DNA of 46,198 bases from positions 1 through 46,198 of the forward strand of contig JAJTFN010000020.1 of assembly GCA_021298285.1 (NCBI GenBank), given 5' to 3'. A program made the position numbers and the translations under genes. This document shows positions 8,501 through 16,420 of this stretch, piece after piece. The notes beneath the pieces were generated by a model that saw only the letters and a program-made list of their open reading frames with translations, ran no database searches and was not told where the DNA came from. Positions within the stretch are counted from its first letter, which is position 1, and each line of letters starts with the position of its first letter. This stretch comes from Verrucomicrobium sp. Lineage in GTDB: Bacteria > Verrucomicrobiota > Verrucomicrobiia > Limisphaerales > UBA9464.

Positions 8501-9634
8501 ATGAATCCTCCTCCGCCTCCCCCGCACCCCACCCAGGTCCGTATCCTCTGGGGCACCTTGACCGCCCTGGCCGTGGCGGTGCTCGTGGGCCTGATCGCCG
8601 GGGCCATCTGGGGGATTGGCCAGGTGCTGAGGGTGCTCTCGCCCGTCCTCTGGCCGCTGGCGCTGGCAGGCGTGCTCGCCTACCTGCTGGATCCGCTGGT
8701 CGATCTCATCGAGCGGCGGGGACTCCCGAGGACGCGGGCCATCACGCTGGTCTTTGCGACGGCCCTGGTGCTGGTCGGCGGCCTCTTCGCCAGCGTCATC
8801 CCGCAGGTCTTCCGAGAGACCCGGCAATTTGCCGAGCGGGTGCCCCAATACCGGCAGCGCTTCCAGCACGAGGTCGAGTCCTGGTCCACCAACCCTCCGG
8901 TGCTGGTCCGCAAGCTGTTGGAATTGCGCTCGGCCTTGCCGCCGATGGGGGCCTCGACCTGGCTGGTCAACCTCCTGCCGGCGGGAGGATCCTGGCTGCT
9001 GGAGCAGGCGGGCAAGGTGAGCGGCGGATTCGGGATGCTCGCGGGCCTGTTTCTGGTCCCGGTCTACGCATTCTACTTCCTGCTTGAAAAGCGCGGGATC
9101 GAGCGTGAATGGACCGATTACCTGCCGGTGCGCAACTCGGAGTTCAAGGACGAGCTGGTGTTCATCCTCCGATCCATCAACGACTACCTGATCGTGTTCT
9201 TCCGGAGCCAGCTTCTGGTCGCCATCTGCGACGGAGCGCTCTACACGCTGGGATTCCTGCTCATCGGGCTGCCCTACGCCTTCATCATCGGCCTGATGGC
9301 CACCGTGCTGACCATGATCCCGTTCCTCGGGGCCATCACCACCTGCGTCGCCGCACTGGTCGTCGGTTTCGCCAGCTCGGGCGACTGGGTGCTGCCGGCT
9401 CAGGTGTTGGCCGTCTTCGCGGTCGTCCAGACCCTCGAGGGCCTGGTCATCTCACCGAAGATCATGGGCGATCGGGTGGGACTGCACCCGCTGACCATCA
9501 TCATCGCCGTCATGGTGGGCACCACGCTCCTGGGCGGGCTGCTGGGTGGCATCCTCGCCATCCCCCTCACGGCGGCGCTGCGGGTGCTGATGTTCCGGTA
9601 TGTCTGGAAGCGCCAGGGACCGGCCGTCGGGTGA
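8501..9634 (+). CDS. AI-2E family transporter (permease, PF01594)
   Basis: This 377-residue inner-membrane protein has about eight predicted hydrophobic segments, beginning with TLTALAVAVLVGLIAGAIWG and ending with the family's C-terminal block (GLVISPKIMGDRVGLHPL followed by glycine-rich helices). The segment FLGAITTCVAALVVGF also fits. The family includes E. coli TqsA (autoinducer-2 export) and Na+/H+ antiporters, so the substrate cannot be named from sequence. A Pro-rich N-terminus precedes the first helix. No Shine-Dalgarno sequence is visible before the ATG. It lies 36 bases after proC on the same strand. Confidence 0.9.
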   Translation: MNPPPPPPHPTQVRILWGTLTALAVAVLVGLIAGAIWGIGQVLRVLSPVLWPLALAGVLAYLLDPLVDLIERRGLPRTRAITLVFATALVLVGGLFASVIPQVFRETRQFAERVPQYRQRFQHEVESWSTNPPVLVRKLLELRSALPPMGASTWLVNLLPAGGSWLLEQAGKVSGGFGMLAGLFLVPVYAFYFLLEKRGIEREWTDYLPVRNSEFKDELVFILRSINDYLIVFFRSQLLVAICDGALYTLGFLLIGLPYAFIIGLMATVLTMIPFLGAITTCVAALVVGFASSGDWVLPAQVLAVFAVVQTLEGLVISPKIMGDRVGLHPLTIIIAVMVGTTLLGGLLGGILAIPLTAALRVLMFRYVWKRQGPAVG

Positions 9635-9748
9635 GGTTCCCGGCACCGGCGGCTTCCTTGAACGGGAAACCGGGTTGACGGTCTGAGGGAGCATCGCCGG
9701 GATTCCGGTCGGTCCCGGGTCGGTGATCGAAGGCGACCGCAACTTCGG

Positions 9749-9777
9749 TTGGCAAACCACCGGTCTCAAACCATAGT
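9749..9777 (+). promoter_or_regulatory. Candidate sigma-70 promoter for the tail-specific protease
   Basis: TTGGCA (9749-9754, five of six to the -35 consensus) and CATAGT (9772-9777, four of six to the -10) are separated by exactly 17 bases. Transcription would start around 9784-9785, at or next to the ATG at 9785, which would give a leaderless or near-leaderless mRNA. There is also no Shine-Dalgarno sequence before that ATG. Sequence match only. Confidence 0.4.
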
Positions 9778-9784
9778 CCTTCCA

Positions 9785-12439
9785 ATGAATCATCGGGTGC
9801 TGTTGCTCGTGGGATGCCTCTGGCTGCAGGTCGGCGTCCTGGCCAAGGAGTCCCCGCCGGTCAAACCCCGCGCCGAGGCGACGCAAGCCCCGACACCGGG
9901 CGTCGCGGCCACCCCCGACACCGGGGTGCTGCCCTCGAAGTTCACCGATCCGAAGACCCTCGCGCCGGAGGAGTCCAGTGGCGAGATCGCCCGGTTGGCG
10001 GCACGGATGATCGAGCGGTCCCATTTCCTCCGGAAGGAGTTCGACGATCGCGTCTCGGAGCGGTTCTTCGAGCGGTACCTCGAATCGCTCGACCCGCAGC
10101 GGATGTACTTCACCCAGGCCGACTACGAGGAATTCGCCACCTACCGACACCAGCTCGACGACCTGACGCTGCGGCGTGGGGATACCCGGCCGGCCTTCGA
10201 GATCTTCAACCGCTACCTCCAGCACATCGACCAGCAGTACGCGCTCGTGCAGGGGGTGCTCAAGAACGGCAAGTTCTCGTTCGACGCAGATTCCCGCATC
10301 CTGCTCAACCGCAAGGAGGCTTCCCGACCGAAGGACCTCGCGGAACTTCAGTCGCTCTGGAACGACCGGCTTCGCTTCGAGTATCTCTCCGAGAAGCTCA
10401 ACCGCGACTTCGCCACCATGGCCACCAACGTGTGGACGCTCATGACCCAACCGCCCGAGGCAGACGCGGGCGGAACATCGACCAACGGCGCCGCCTCGAC
10501 CGCGGTCAGCGGCAGCACCACAAAGACCTCCGCGGCCAAGTCGGCCACCAAGCCGATCCTTTCCGGGGGCAAGAAGGTGGCCGACCTGTACCTGGCCGAC
10601 CTCGAGACCCGGTTGCAGGCGCACCTGTCCACCAACCGAGCTCCGGTGGTGGCCAAGATGGCCGAGTCTGGCAAGTTCAAGGGCCCGGCCGACCTGCGCA
10701 CCTACTTCGAGGCCAACCTGCAGGGCGATCGGCATGACGACATCGTGAAGACGCTCACCCGCCGCTACAACCGGGTGATGCGCAACCTCAAGCAGTTCGA
10801 GTCCAAGGAGGTGCTGCAGTGGTACCTCGATTCGCTGGCCCATTCCTACGACCCGCATACCAACTACTTCGGCCCGCGCGAGGAGGAGGCCTTCAGCATG
10901 TCGATGACGCTGTCGTTCGTGGGTATCGGGGCCGTGCTGACCAGCGAGGACGGCTATGCCACCATCACCGAGATCAAGCCCGGCAGCCCGGCCGAGAAGA
11001 GCAAAAGCCTCAAGGCGGGCGACAAGATCGTGGCGGTGGCCCAGGACCGGCAGCCGCCGGTCGACGTGATCGACGAGAAGCTCCAGAAGGTCGTCGAGCA
11101 GATCCGGGGCCCGAAGGGCTCCAAGGTGACCCTCACCTACATCCCGAACGGAGCCGACCTGAGCACCCGCAAGACCATCACGATCGTGCGCGACACCATC
11201 CCGCTCGAGGAGCAGGAGGCCAAGGCCAAGCTGGTGCTCTTGCCCAACGGCCAGGGCCGGACCAACCGCATTGGCGTCATCGACCTGCCGGCCTTCTACA
11301 GCGGGGCCATCGGGGGCAACGGGGCGACCAAGAGCCCGACGGCCGACGTGGCCAGGCTGCTCCGCAAACTGATGTCCGAGGGGGTCGACGGCGTGGTGCT
11401 CGACCTGCGTCGCAACGGCGGCGGTTCACTGGAGGAATGCGTCAGCCTGACCGGCCTCTTCATCAAGACCGGCCCCGTGGTCCAGGTGGTCAACTCGCTG
11501 GGGCAGCAGCGGATCCTCGAGGACGAGGACTCCAACGTGCTCTATGACGGCCCGCTGGTGGTGCTCACCAGCCGCCTGAGCGCCTCGGCCTCCGAGATCC
11601 TTGCCGGCGCCCTGCAGGACTACGGCCGTGCGGTGGTGGTCGGCGACAGTTCGACCCACGGCAAGGGCACCGTGCAGAACCTCCAGAGCCTCGAGCCGTT
11701 CTACCGTGGCGCCGGCAAACCTGGCCAGGTCAAGGTCACCATCAGCAAGTTCTACCGGCCTTCGGGCTCCTCGACCCAGCTCAAGGGGGTGGTGCCCGAC
11801 GTGATCCTCCCGAGCATCAACAACTTCGCGGACATCGGCGAATCGGCCCTGAGCAATGCGCTGCCCTGGAACACCATCCCGCCGATCCGCTTCGAGAAGG
11901 TGGACCGGGTCACCCGGGCGCTGCCCGAGCTGCAACGGCGTTCGGGCGAACGGGTCTCCAAGGACAAGGACTACGCCTACATCGGCGAGGACATCGAGCG
12001 CTACCGGAAGCAGCTGGCCGACCGCACGGTGTCCCTGAACGAGAAGAAACGGCGTCAGGAGATGGACGCCGACCGCGACCGCGCCGCGATCCGCAAGGCC
12101 GAGATCAAGTCGCGCAACGAAAGCGAGCCGCTCACCTACGAAATCACCCTCAAGAACGCCTCCCAACCGGGCCTGCCCGAGCCCAAGGCCGCCAAGCCGG
12201 TCGTGGCCGCGACGGCCCGGGATGCCCGCGCCCTGAAGGCGGGCAATGGCAAGGACGCGGCCGCCGAGCGCCGCCGCCTGCGGGAGGCGGGTCAGGAGGA
12301 CGGTGAGGAGGAGGAAGAGGGGGTTGCCGCCGACGTGAATCTTCGGGAAGCTGAGCGCGTTCTTCTCGACCTCCTTGAGCTCTCCTCTCCGCGGGGCAAC
12401 CCCTCGGGGGTGACCGCCGGTGTGCGCAACGAGCGTTGA
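9785..12439 (+). CDS. prc: Tail-specific (carboxy-terminal processing) protease, S41 family
   Basis: This periplasmic serine protease degrades or trims proteins from exposed C-termini. At 884 residues it is larger than E. coli Prc (about 680). A signal peptide (MNHRVLLLVGCLWLQVGVLA) is followed by the Prc N-terminal helical domain (about 60-380), a PDZ domain (about 378-465, starting LSFVGIGAVLTSEDGYATI) and the S41 core. The Ser/Lys dyad is present: Ser601 in RLSASASEILAGALQDYG and Lys627 in HGKGTVQ. Two additions stand out: a Ser/Thr/Ala-rich insert (about 235-265) and a charged acidic C-terminal tail with a Glu run. The ATG at 9785 was chosen over the in-frame start at 9749 because it begins the signal peptide. 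A promoter sits immediately upstream. Confidence 0.94.
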   Translation: MNHRVLLLVGCLWLQVGVLAKESPPVKPRAEATQAPTPGVAATPDTGVLPSKFTDPKTLAPEESSGEIARLAARMIERSHFLRKEFDDRVSERFFERYLESLDPQRMYFTQADYEEFATYRHQLDDLTLRRGDTRPAFEIFNRYLQHIDQQYALVQGVLKNGKFSFDADSRILLNRKEASRPKDLAELQSLWNDRLRFEYLSEKLNRDFATMATNVWTLMTQPPEADAGGTSTNGAASTAVSGSTTKTSAAKSATKPILSGGKKVADLYLADLETRLQAHLSTNRAPVVAKMAESGKFKGPADLRTYFEANLQGDRHDDIVKTLTRRYNRVMRNLKQFESKEVLQWYLDSLAHSYDPHTNYFGPREEEAFSMSMTLSFVGIGAVLTSEDGYATITEIKPGSPAEKSKSLKAGDKIVAVAQDRQPPVDVIDEKLQKVVEQIRGPKGSKVTLTYIPNGADLSTRKTITIVRDTIPLEEQEAKAKLVLLPNGQGRTNRIGVIDLPAFYSGAIGGNGATKSPTADVARLLRKLMSEGVDGVVLDLRRNGGGSLEECVSLTGLFIKTGPVVQVVNSLGQQRILEDEDSNVLYDGPLVVLTSRLSASASEILAGALQDYGRAVVVGDSSTHGKGTVQNLQSLEPFYRGAGKPGQVKVTISKFYRPSGSSTQLKGVVPDVILPSINNFADIGESALSNALPWNTIPPIRFEKVDRVTRALPELQRRSGERVSKDKDYAYIGEDIERYRKQLADRTVSLNEKKRRQEMDADRDRAAIRKAEIKSRNESEPLTYEITLKNASQPGLPEPKAAKPVVAATARDARALKAGNGKDAAAERRRLREAGQEDGEEEEEGVAADVNLREAERVLLDLLELSSPRGNPSGVTAGVRNER

Positions 12440-12492
12440 GGTACGTCGACGGGAAATCGACGCGGACTCCAAGGTTCACCAGCAACAACATC

Positions 12493-13446
12493 ATGAGCAT
12501 CAGAATCGCCTGCGTGGGTGTCGGTCGGATGGGAGCCAACATGGCCAGGCGCCTCAAGGAAACCGGCTTCACGGTGACCGCAGTCCACGACGTGCGCCAC
12601 AAGCAGGCGCTGGCCCTGGCCGCCGAACTGGGGTGCGAGGCTCCGCGGAAGCTCTCCGCCGTGACGGCGGTCGCCGACGTGATCATCACCGTGGTCACCG
12701 ACGACGCCGCGATGGAGTCCCTGTTCGCGACCCGGGGCGACAGCCTCCTCAAGGGGGCGACGGGCAGGCTCTTCATCAACTGCGCGACCGTGAGCCCGGC
12801 GACCCATGTCCTGGTGGAGACCCGTGCGAAGTCCGTCGGGGCCCAGAGCGTCGAGGCCTGCATGGCCTCGAGCATCACCCAGGCCCGGCAAGGAACCCTG
12901 TACCTCATGATCGGCGGGGAGCAGGCCGCCTGTGACCGGGCCGAGCCTGTGCTGGCGGTCCTGTCGACATCCCGCCGGCGCATCGGACCGGCGGGAACGG
13001 CCGCGCAGGTCAAGGCGCTGGTCAACATGGTCATGAACATCAACACGGCCGGTCTGGCCGAGGGGCTCGGCCTGGGGGCCGCGCTGGGCCTCGACCTGGC
13101 CATGCTCCGCGAGGTGTTCTCCCAGACCGGGGCCAACTCGCGCGTGCTCGAGACCGACGGCGAGGACATGCAGAAGCGCGACCACGCCTGCTTCTTCAGC
13201 GCCGCCCATGCGGCCAAGGATTCCGGGATCGCGGTCGGGTTGGCCAAGCAGGCCAAGGTGAAGCTGCCGCTGGCCTTGGCCGCCCTCGGTCAATACACCC
13301 GCATGGTGACCTCCGGTCTCGGTGAGTTGGACAAGTCCGGCGTGGCCGAACTGACCTTTCCGGGGCGCGGTCCCCAGCGGCCCCGGGCGTCGAAGGGGCG
13401 CAAGCCGTCGAAGACCACCACGAAGGGGCGGTCGTCCTCGCGTTGA
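12493..13446 (+). CDS. Atypical beta-hydroxyacid dehydrogenase (3-hydroxyisobutyrate dehydrogenase family)
   Basis: This NAD(P)-dependent oxidoreductase of the 3-HIBADH/6-phosphogluconate dehydrogenase superfamily has 317 residues. The N-terminal Rossmann motif is canonical (IACVGVGRMGANMARRL), and the catalytic Lys is retained at 174 (AAQVKALVNMVMNIN). However, the substrate-recognition segment, usually D-A-P-V-S-G-G, reads EACMASS here (121-127), so the substrate probably differs from 3-hydroxyisobutyrate. A basic Ser/Lys/Arg-rich tail of about 30 residues ends the protein (KGRKPSKTTTKGRSSSR). The ATG at 12493 begins directly at the Rossmann strand; an earlier GTG at 12436 would overlap the protease end and adds nothing recognisable. 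It is convergent with the truncated prfC. Confidence 0.87.
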   Translation: MSIRIACVGVGRMGANMARRLKETGFTVTAVHDVRHKQALALAAELGCEAPRKLSAVTAVADVIITVVTDDAAMESLFATRGDSLLKGATGRLFINCATVSPATHVLVETRAKSVGAQSVEACMASSITQARQGTLYLMIGGEQAACDRAEPVLAVLSTSRRRIGPAGTAAQVKALVNMVMNINTAGLAEGLGLGAALGLDLAMLREVFSQTGANSRVLETDGEDMQKRDHACFFSAAHAAKDSGIAVGLAKQAKVKLPLALAALGQYTRMVTSGLGELDKSGVAELTFPGRGPQRPRASKGRKPSKTTTKGRSSSR

Positions 13447-13550
13447 GGCGGGCCCCGGTCCGAAAGGCCCAGGTCCGAAAAAACCCCGGGGCCTTGCGCT
13501 CAGACCCCTGCGCTCGATCCGGGGTCGCCACTCGAAGGCCTCGGCAGGGT

Positions 13551-14405
13551 CTAGTCCTGGGCCACGGTTCGGCCTCGGGGTGAGGCTGAGTACTGCAGGA
13601 AGCGATCCAGCAGCAGCTGGACGCCGAAATTGTTGACGCCGGAACCGAAGAACACCGGCGTCAGCTTGCCCGCCAGCACCTCGGCGTGGTCGAAGGCGGC
13701 CCCGGCCAATTCCACCATCTCGATCTGCTCGCGCACCGTGGCGTACGTCAGGTCGTCGAGCTTCTCGCGGACGATCGGGTCCTCAAGCCCGGTCACGTTG
13801 ACCGGGGCCCGGTACATGCCGCCGACCACGCGCTCGAAGAGGTGGACCTTCTTTTCGGCGCGATCGTAGATCCCCCGGAACTCCGGTCCGTTGCCCAGCG
13901 GCCAGTTCATGGCGCAGGAGCGGATGCCCAGCACGGCCTCGAGCTCATCCATCAGCAGGATGGGATCGCGGGATGGCCGGTCGAGCTTGTTGATGAAGGT
14001 GAAGATCGGCACGCCGCGCCGCGCGCAGACCTCGAAGAGCTTCCGGGTCTGCGACTCCACGCCTTTGCCGGCGTCGATGACCATGATGACGGCGTCGACG
14101 GCCGTGAGCACCCGGTACGTGTCCTCGGAGAAGTCTTTGTGGCCCGGGGTGTCGAGAAGATTGATCCGGTAGCCGGCGTACTCGAACTGCAGGACGGTGG
14201 AACTGATGGAGATGCCGCGCTTCTTCTCCAGTTCCATCCAGTCGGAGGTGGTGGCGCGCTGGTTCTTGCGGGCCGTCACCGAGCCGGCCAGCTGGACGGC
14301 GCCGCCATAGAGCAGGAGCTTCTCGGTGAGCGTCGTCTTGCCGGCGTCGGGATGGGAGATGATCGCGAAGGTGCGCCGGCGTTGGATTTCCTCCTGCTGG
14401 GTCAC
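13551..14405 (-). CDS. prfC: C-terminally truncated peptide chain release factor 3 (GTPase domain only)
   Basis: RF3 is a translational GTPase that removes RF1/RF2 from ribosomes after termination. Here the product is 284 residues, against about 530 for full-length RF3. The G domain is complete and RF3-specific: P-loop [14 protein letters not shown] (16-29), switch region [22 protein letters not shown] (85-89) and NKLD (139-142). It ends just after the [20 protein letters not shown] block with a short new tail and a TAG stop. The beta-barrel domain II and domain III are absent, and the 104 bases to the convergent neighbour encode no remainder in any frame. GTG is the start. It could be a functional mini-RF3 or a decaying gene. 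The RG-repeat gene lies upstream on the same strand, separated by a terminator. Confidence 0.9.
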   Translation of the reverse strand: MTQQEEIQRRRTFAIISHPDAGKTTLTEKLLLYGGAVQLAGSVTARKNQRATTSDWMELEKKRGISISSTVLQFEYAGYRINLLDTPGHKDFSEDTYRVLTAVDAVIMVIDAGKGVESQTRKLFEVCARRGVPIFTFINKLDRPSRDPILLMDELEAVLGIRSCAMNWPLGNGPEFRGIYDRAEKKVHLFERVVGGMYRAPVNVTGLEDPIVREKLDDLTYATVREQIEMVELAGAAFDHAEVLAGKLTPVFFGSGVNNFGVQLLLDRFLQYSASPRGRTVAQD

Positions 14406-14439
14406 GCTGGATGGTCCGGGTTCGGGGGCTTCGGGGCTC

Positions 14440-14474
14440 CAAGGAAAACGGCACCCGGGAGGGGTGCCGTTTCC
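14440..14474 (-). terminator. Rho-independent terminator after the RG-repeat protein gene
   Basis: An 11-bp perfect stem (AAACGGCACCC, 14446-14456, pairing with GGGTGCCGTTT, 14462-14472) encloses a 5-base loop. Two further G-C pairs lie at its base across a bulged A. Read on the minus strand it ends in TTTTCCTT. It lies about 20 bases past the stop of the 14494-16239 gene and 35 bases before the prfC start, so it should separate these two transcription units. Confidence 0.85.
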
Positions 14475-14493
14475 GGTGGATCATTGTCCCGGC

Positions 14494-16239
14494 TCAGGCC
14501 GCCTGGGGCGGGTGATCCGGGGCGGCAGGCGACTCGGCCGGGGCGGAGGCTGCGGCAGGTTCGGCGCTGGCGGCTGGGGACTCCCCGGCGGTGACGTCGG
14601 TCGCCTCGGCGGGAGCCTCCTGAGCCAGCGATGCCGCCACGTCCGCCGCCGAAACGGCGTCGTCCGAAGCTGGTGCCGGGGCCGTGCTGGCCTCGGCGGC
14701 GGGCTTGTCGCCCTTCTTCGGGGGCTTCGGAGCCGGAGCCGGCCGCGGGGCGGGCTTCTTGGCCGTCTCGAGCATGCCACTGGCGAACTCGATGACATGT
14801 CCCTGATGGATCAGCCAGTGCAGGTCGTTGAGCACGGTCTGCTGTTCGGCCGTGAGCGGCGAAGGGGCGGGGGCCGCCGCGCCCTCGACCGGGGCCTCGG
14901 CCGGTGCCGGGCTGGGTGCGAGGGTCTCCACCAGCCGCTTGCGGTTGGTGCCGGCGTTGGTGTTGATGTGCTCGATGATCTTCTTGGTGGTCTCCGACAC
15001 CACGCTGTTCTCGATGTCGAGGTAGTGCGGGCGGGCCACGGCCACGTGCACCACGGTCTTGTCGCGCTTGAAGAACTGGAGGCCCATCGAGGCGAAGGTC
15101 CCGCTCAGGGCCGTCGCGATGCGGATCGGGAAGCGCTTCTCCTTGTCCAGGGAGACACGCATCAGCGTTTGCAGCGGGGCGGGCAGCTTGGCGTCGGCCT
15201 TCGGGACGAAGGAGTCGACCTGTCGGATGATGGTCGGCTGATGCACCTCGATGAAGTGGGCACGAACCTCGTCCATCGACGCGAACACCTTCGGCTCCGG
15301 CACGTTGAGGGCGGTGTACTCGAAGCGGAAGCTGACCGATTCGGTCCACTGCTTCACCACGGCCTCGTCCTTCACGATCTTCACGCGGCTCTTGTACGCA
15401 TCGAAGTTCATGCGGGAGAACCTCTCGCTATGCAGTTTGCGAAGCTTCTCTTGATACCCGTGGAAGTTCGGGGGCCCGAGAAGTTCACCGGTCATCCCGC
15501 ACTGCGCCACCAGGGTCCAGACGCCCTTGGGGGGATCGCAGGGCAGCTTCTGGGTCTGGTAGAAGGTCTCGAAGTGGGCCTTCAGCGCGTGGTCGGTCGC
15601 GGCGGCCTCGCTCAGCCAGAGCGTGTCGTCCAGGCTGCAAACGAAGAGGGGTTGGACGGGCACGTCCTTCTTGGTCGCCTCGTCGCGTCGCTTGATGACC
15701 TTGAAGCCGACCGTGTAGCGGTCGGGCTTCTGCATCACGAGCCCGGCCACCTCGAAGAGGGGGTAGGCGCGGCCGCTGAGCTTGATCTGCCGGGCCAGCG
15801 AGCTGACGCCGCCGGCCTCCGGCGTGAGCGTGAGCTCGACCGGGATCAACGGCTCGGGCCTGAAGTCGGGACGGCGAGGTCCACGGCCCGGTCCTTCCCG
15901 GCGGGGAGGCCCCTTCGGATCCCAGGCAATGCCCGGGGCACCGCCACCCTGCGGGCGGGGTCCGCGATCGCCACCCGGGCGCGGTCCACGATCGCCGCCC
16001 GGACGGGGGCCACCGAAGCCCCCGGGACGGGGTCCGCGATCGCCGCCGCCCCCACGAGGCCCGCCGAAACCGCCGCCCGGACGAGGCGGGCGGTCACCGC
16101 GACCGAAGCGCCGGTCTCCGCGGGACTCTCCCTCCGTTCCGTCGTACCGGGCGTACTTGTTGGGGTCCGACGGTGAGGTGGCCCAGGCAGGCTGGAACAG
16201 TTTGTCGAGGTCGAGGTTGATCTCCAGTGGTTCGCTCAT
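14494..16239 (-). CDS. RG/RGG-repeat hypothetical protein, possibly RNA-binding
   Basis: This 581-residue protein belongs to no family I can name. Residues 40-125 are an Arg/Gly/Pro-rich low-complexity region with repeated GPRPGGDRG units, like RGG boxes that bind RNA. Residues 130-450 look folded, with conserved-looking blocks such as LIPVELTLTPEAGGVSSLAR, VGFKVIKRRDEATKKDV, PCDPPKGVWTLVAQCGMTG and LGPPNFHGYQEKLRKLH. A final 150 residues are Ala/Pro/Glu-rich linker-like sequence around a short helix (DLHWLIHQGHVIEFASGML). There is no signal peptide or membrane segment, so it should be cytosolic. The ATG at 16239 begins MSEPLEINLDLDKLFQPAW, a likely native N-terminus. A strong terminator follows. 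RNA binding is inferred from composition and the prfC neighbour only. Confidence 0.75.
   Translation of the reverse strand: MSEPLEINLDLDKLFQPAWATSPSDPNKYARYDGTEGESRGDRRFGRGDRPPRPGGGFGGPRGGGGDRGPRPGGFGGPRPGGDRGPRPGGDRGPRPQGGGAPGIAWDPKGPPRREGPGRGPRRPDFRPEPLIPVELTLTPEAGGVSSLARQIKLSGRAYPLFEVAGLVMQKPDRYTVGFKVIKRRDEATKKDVPVQPLFVCSLDDTLWLSEAAATDHALKAHFETFYQTQKLPCDPPKGVWTLVAQCGMTGELLGPPNFHGYQEKLRKLHSERFSRMNFDAYKSRVKIVKDEAVVKQWTESVSFRFEYTALNVPEPKVFASMDEVRAHFIEVHQPTIIRQVDSFVPKADAKLPAPLQTLMRVSLDKEKRFPIRIATALSGTFASMGLQFFKRDKTVVHVAVARPHYLDIENSVVSETTKKIIEHINTNAGTNRKRLVETLAPSPAPAEAPVEGAAAPAPSPLTAEQQTVLNDLHWLIHQGHVIEFASGMLETAKKPAPRPAPAPKPPKKGDKPAAEASTAPAPASDDAVSAADVAASLAQEAPAEATDVTAGESPAASAEPAAASAPAESPAAPDHPPQAA
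15940..16122 (-). repeat. In-gene degenerate tandem repeat encoding GPRPGGDRG units
   Basis: Short, imperfect tandem units read on the minus strand as PRPGG(D/F)(R/G)G. Three to four copies are nearly identical around 15950-16040. They make up the RG-rich region of the 14494-16239 gene. Such tracts can vary in copy number by slippage. Confidence 0.75.
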
Positions 16240-16420
16240 GGCTAAAAGGCCGCAATTCTGCGGGTGTTCCCGAATCGGCCCTTCACCATGCGACCCGCCG
16301 TGGGCGAAAGCAAGTGCCGTTGTCCCCGCATATCGGGGCCATCGGACCTGCAGGTGCCGGGCTCGGCGAGTCGTTCGCGCCTTCCCGGCCGGAGGAAGCC
16401 CGGGCATCCTCTCGGGCATC

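Noticed and set aside
12443-12461. CGTCGA ... TCGACG hairpin after the protease gene as a terminator
   Set aside because: Only a 6-bp stem with no U-run, and the next gene follows on the same strand 54 bases after the stop.
15940-16122. A CRISPR-like repeat array
   Set aside because: Units are short, imperfect and in frame within a protein gene; they encode PRPGGDRG repeats rather than repeat-spacer structure.
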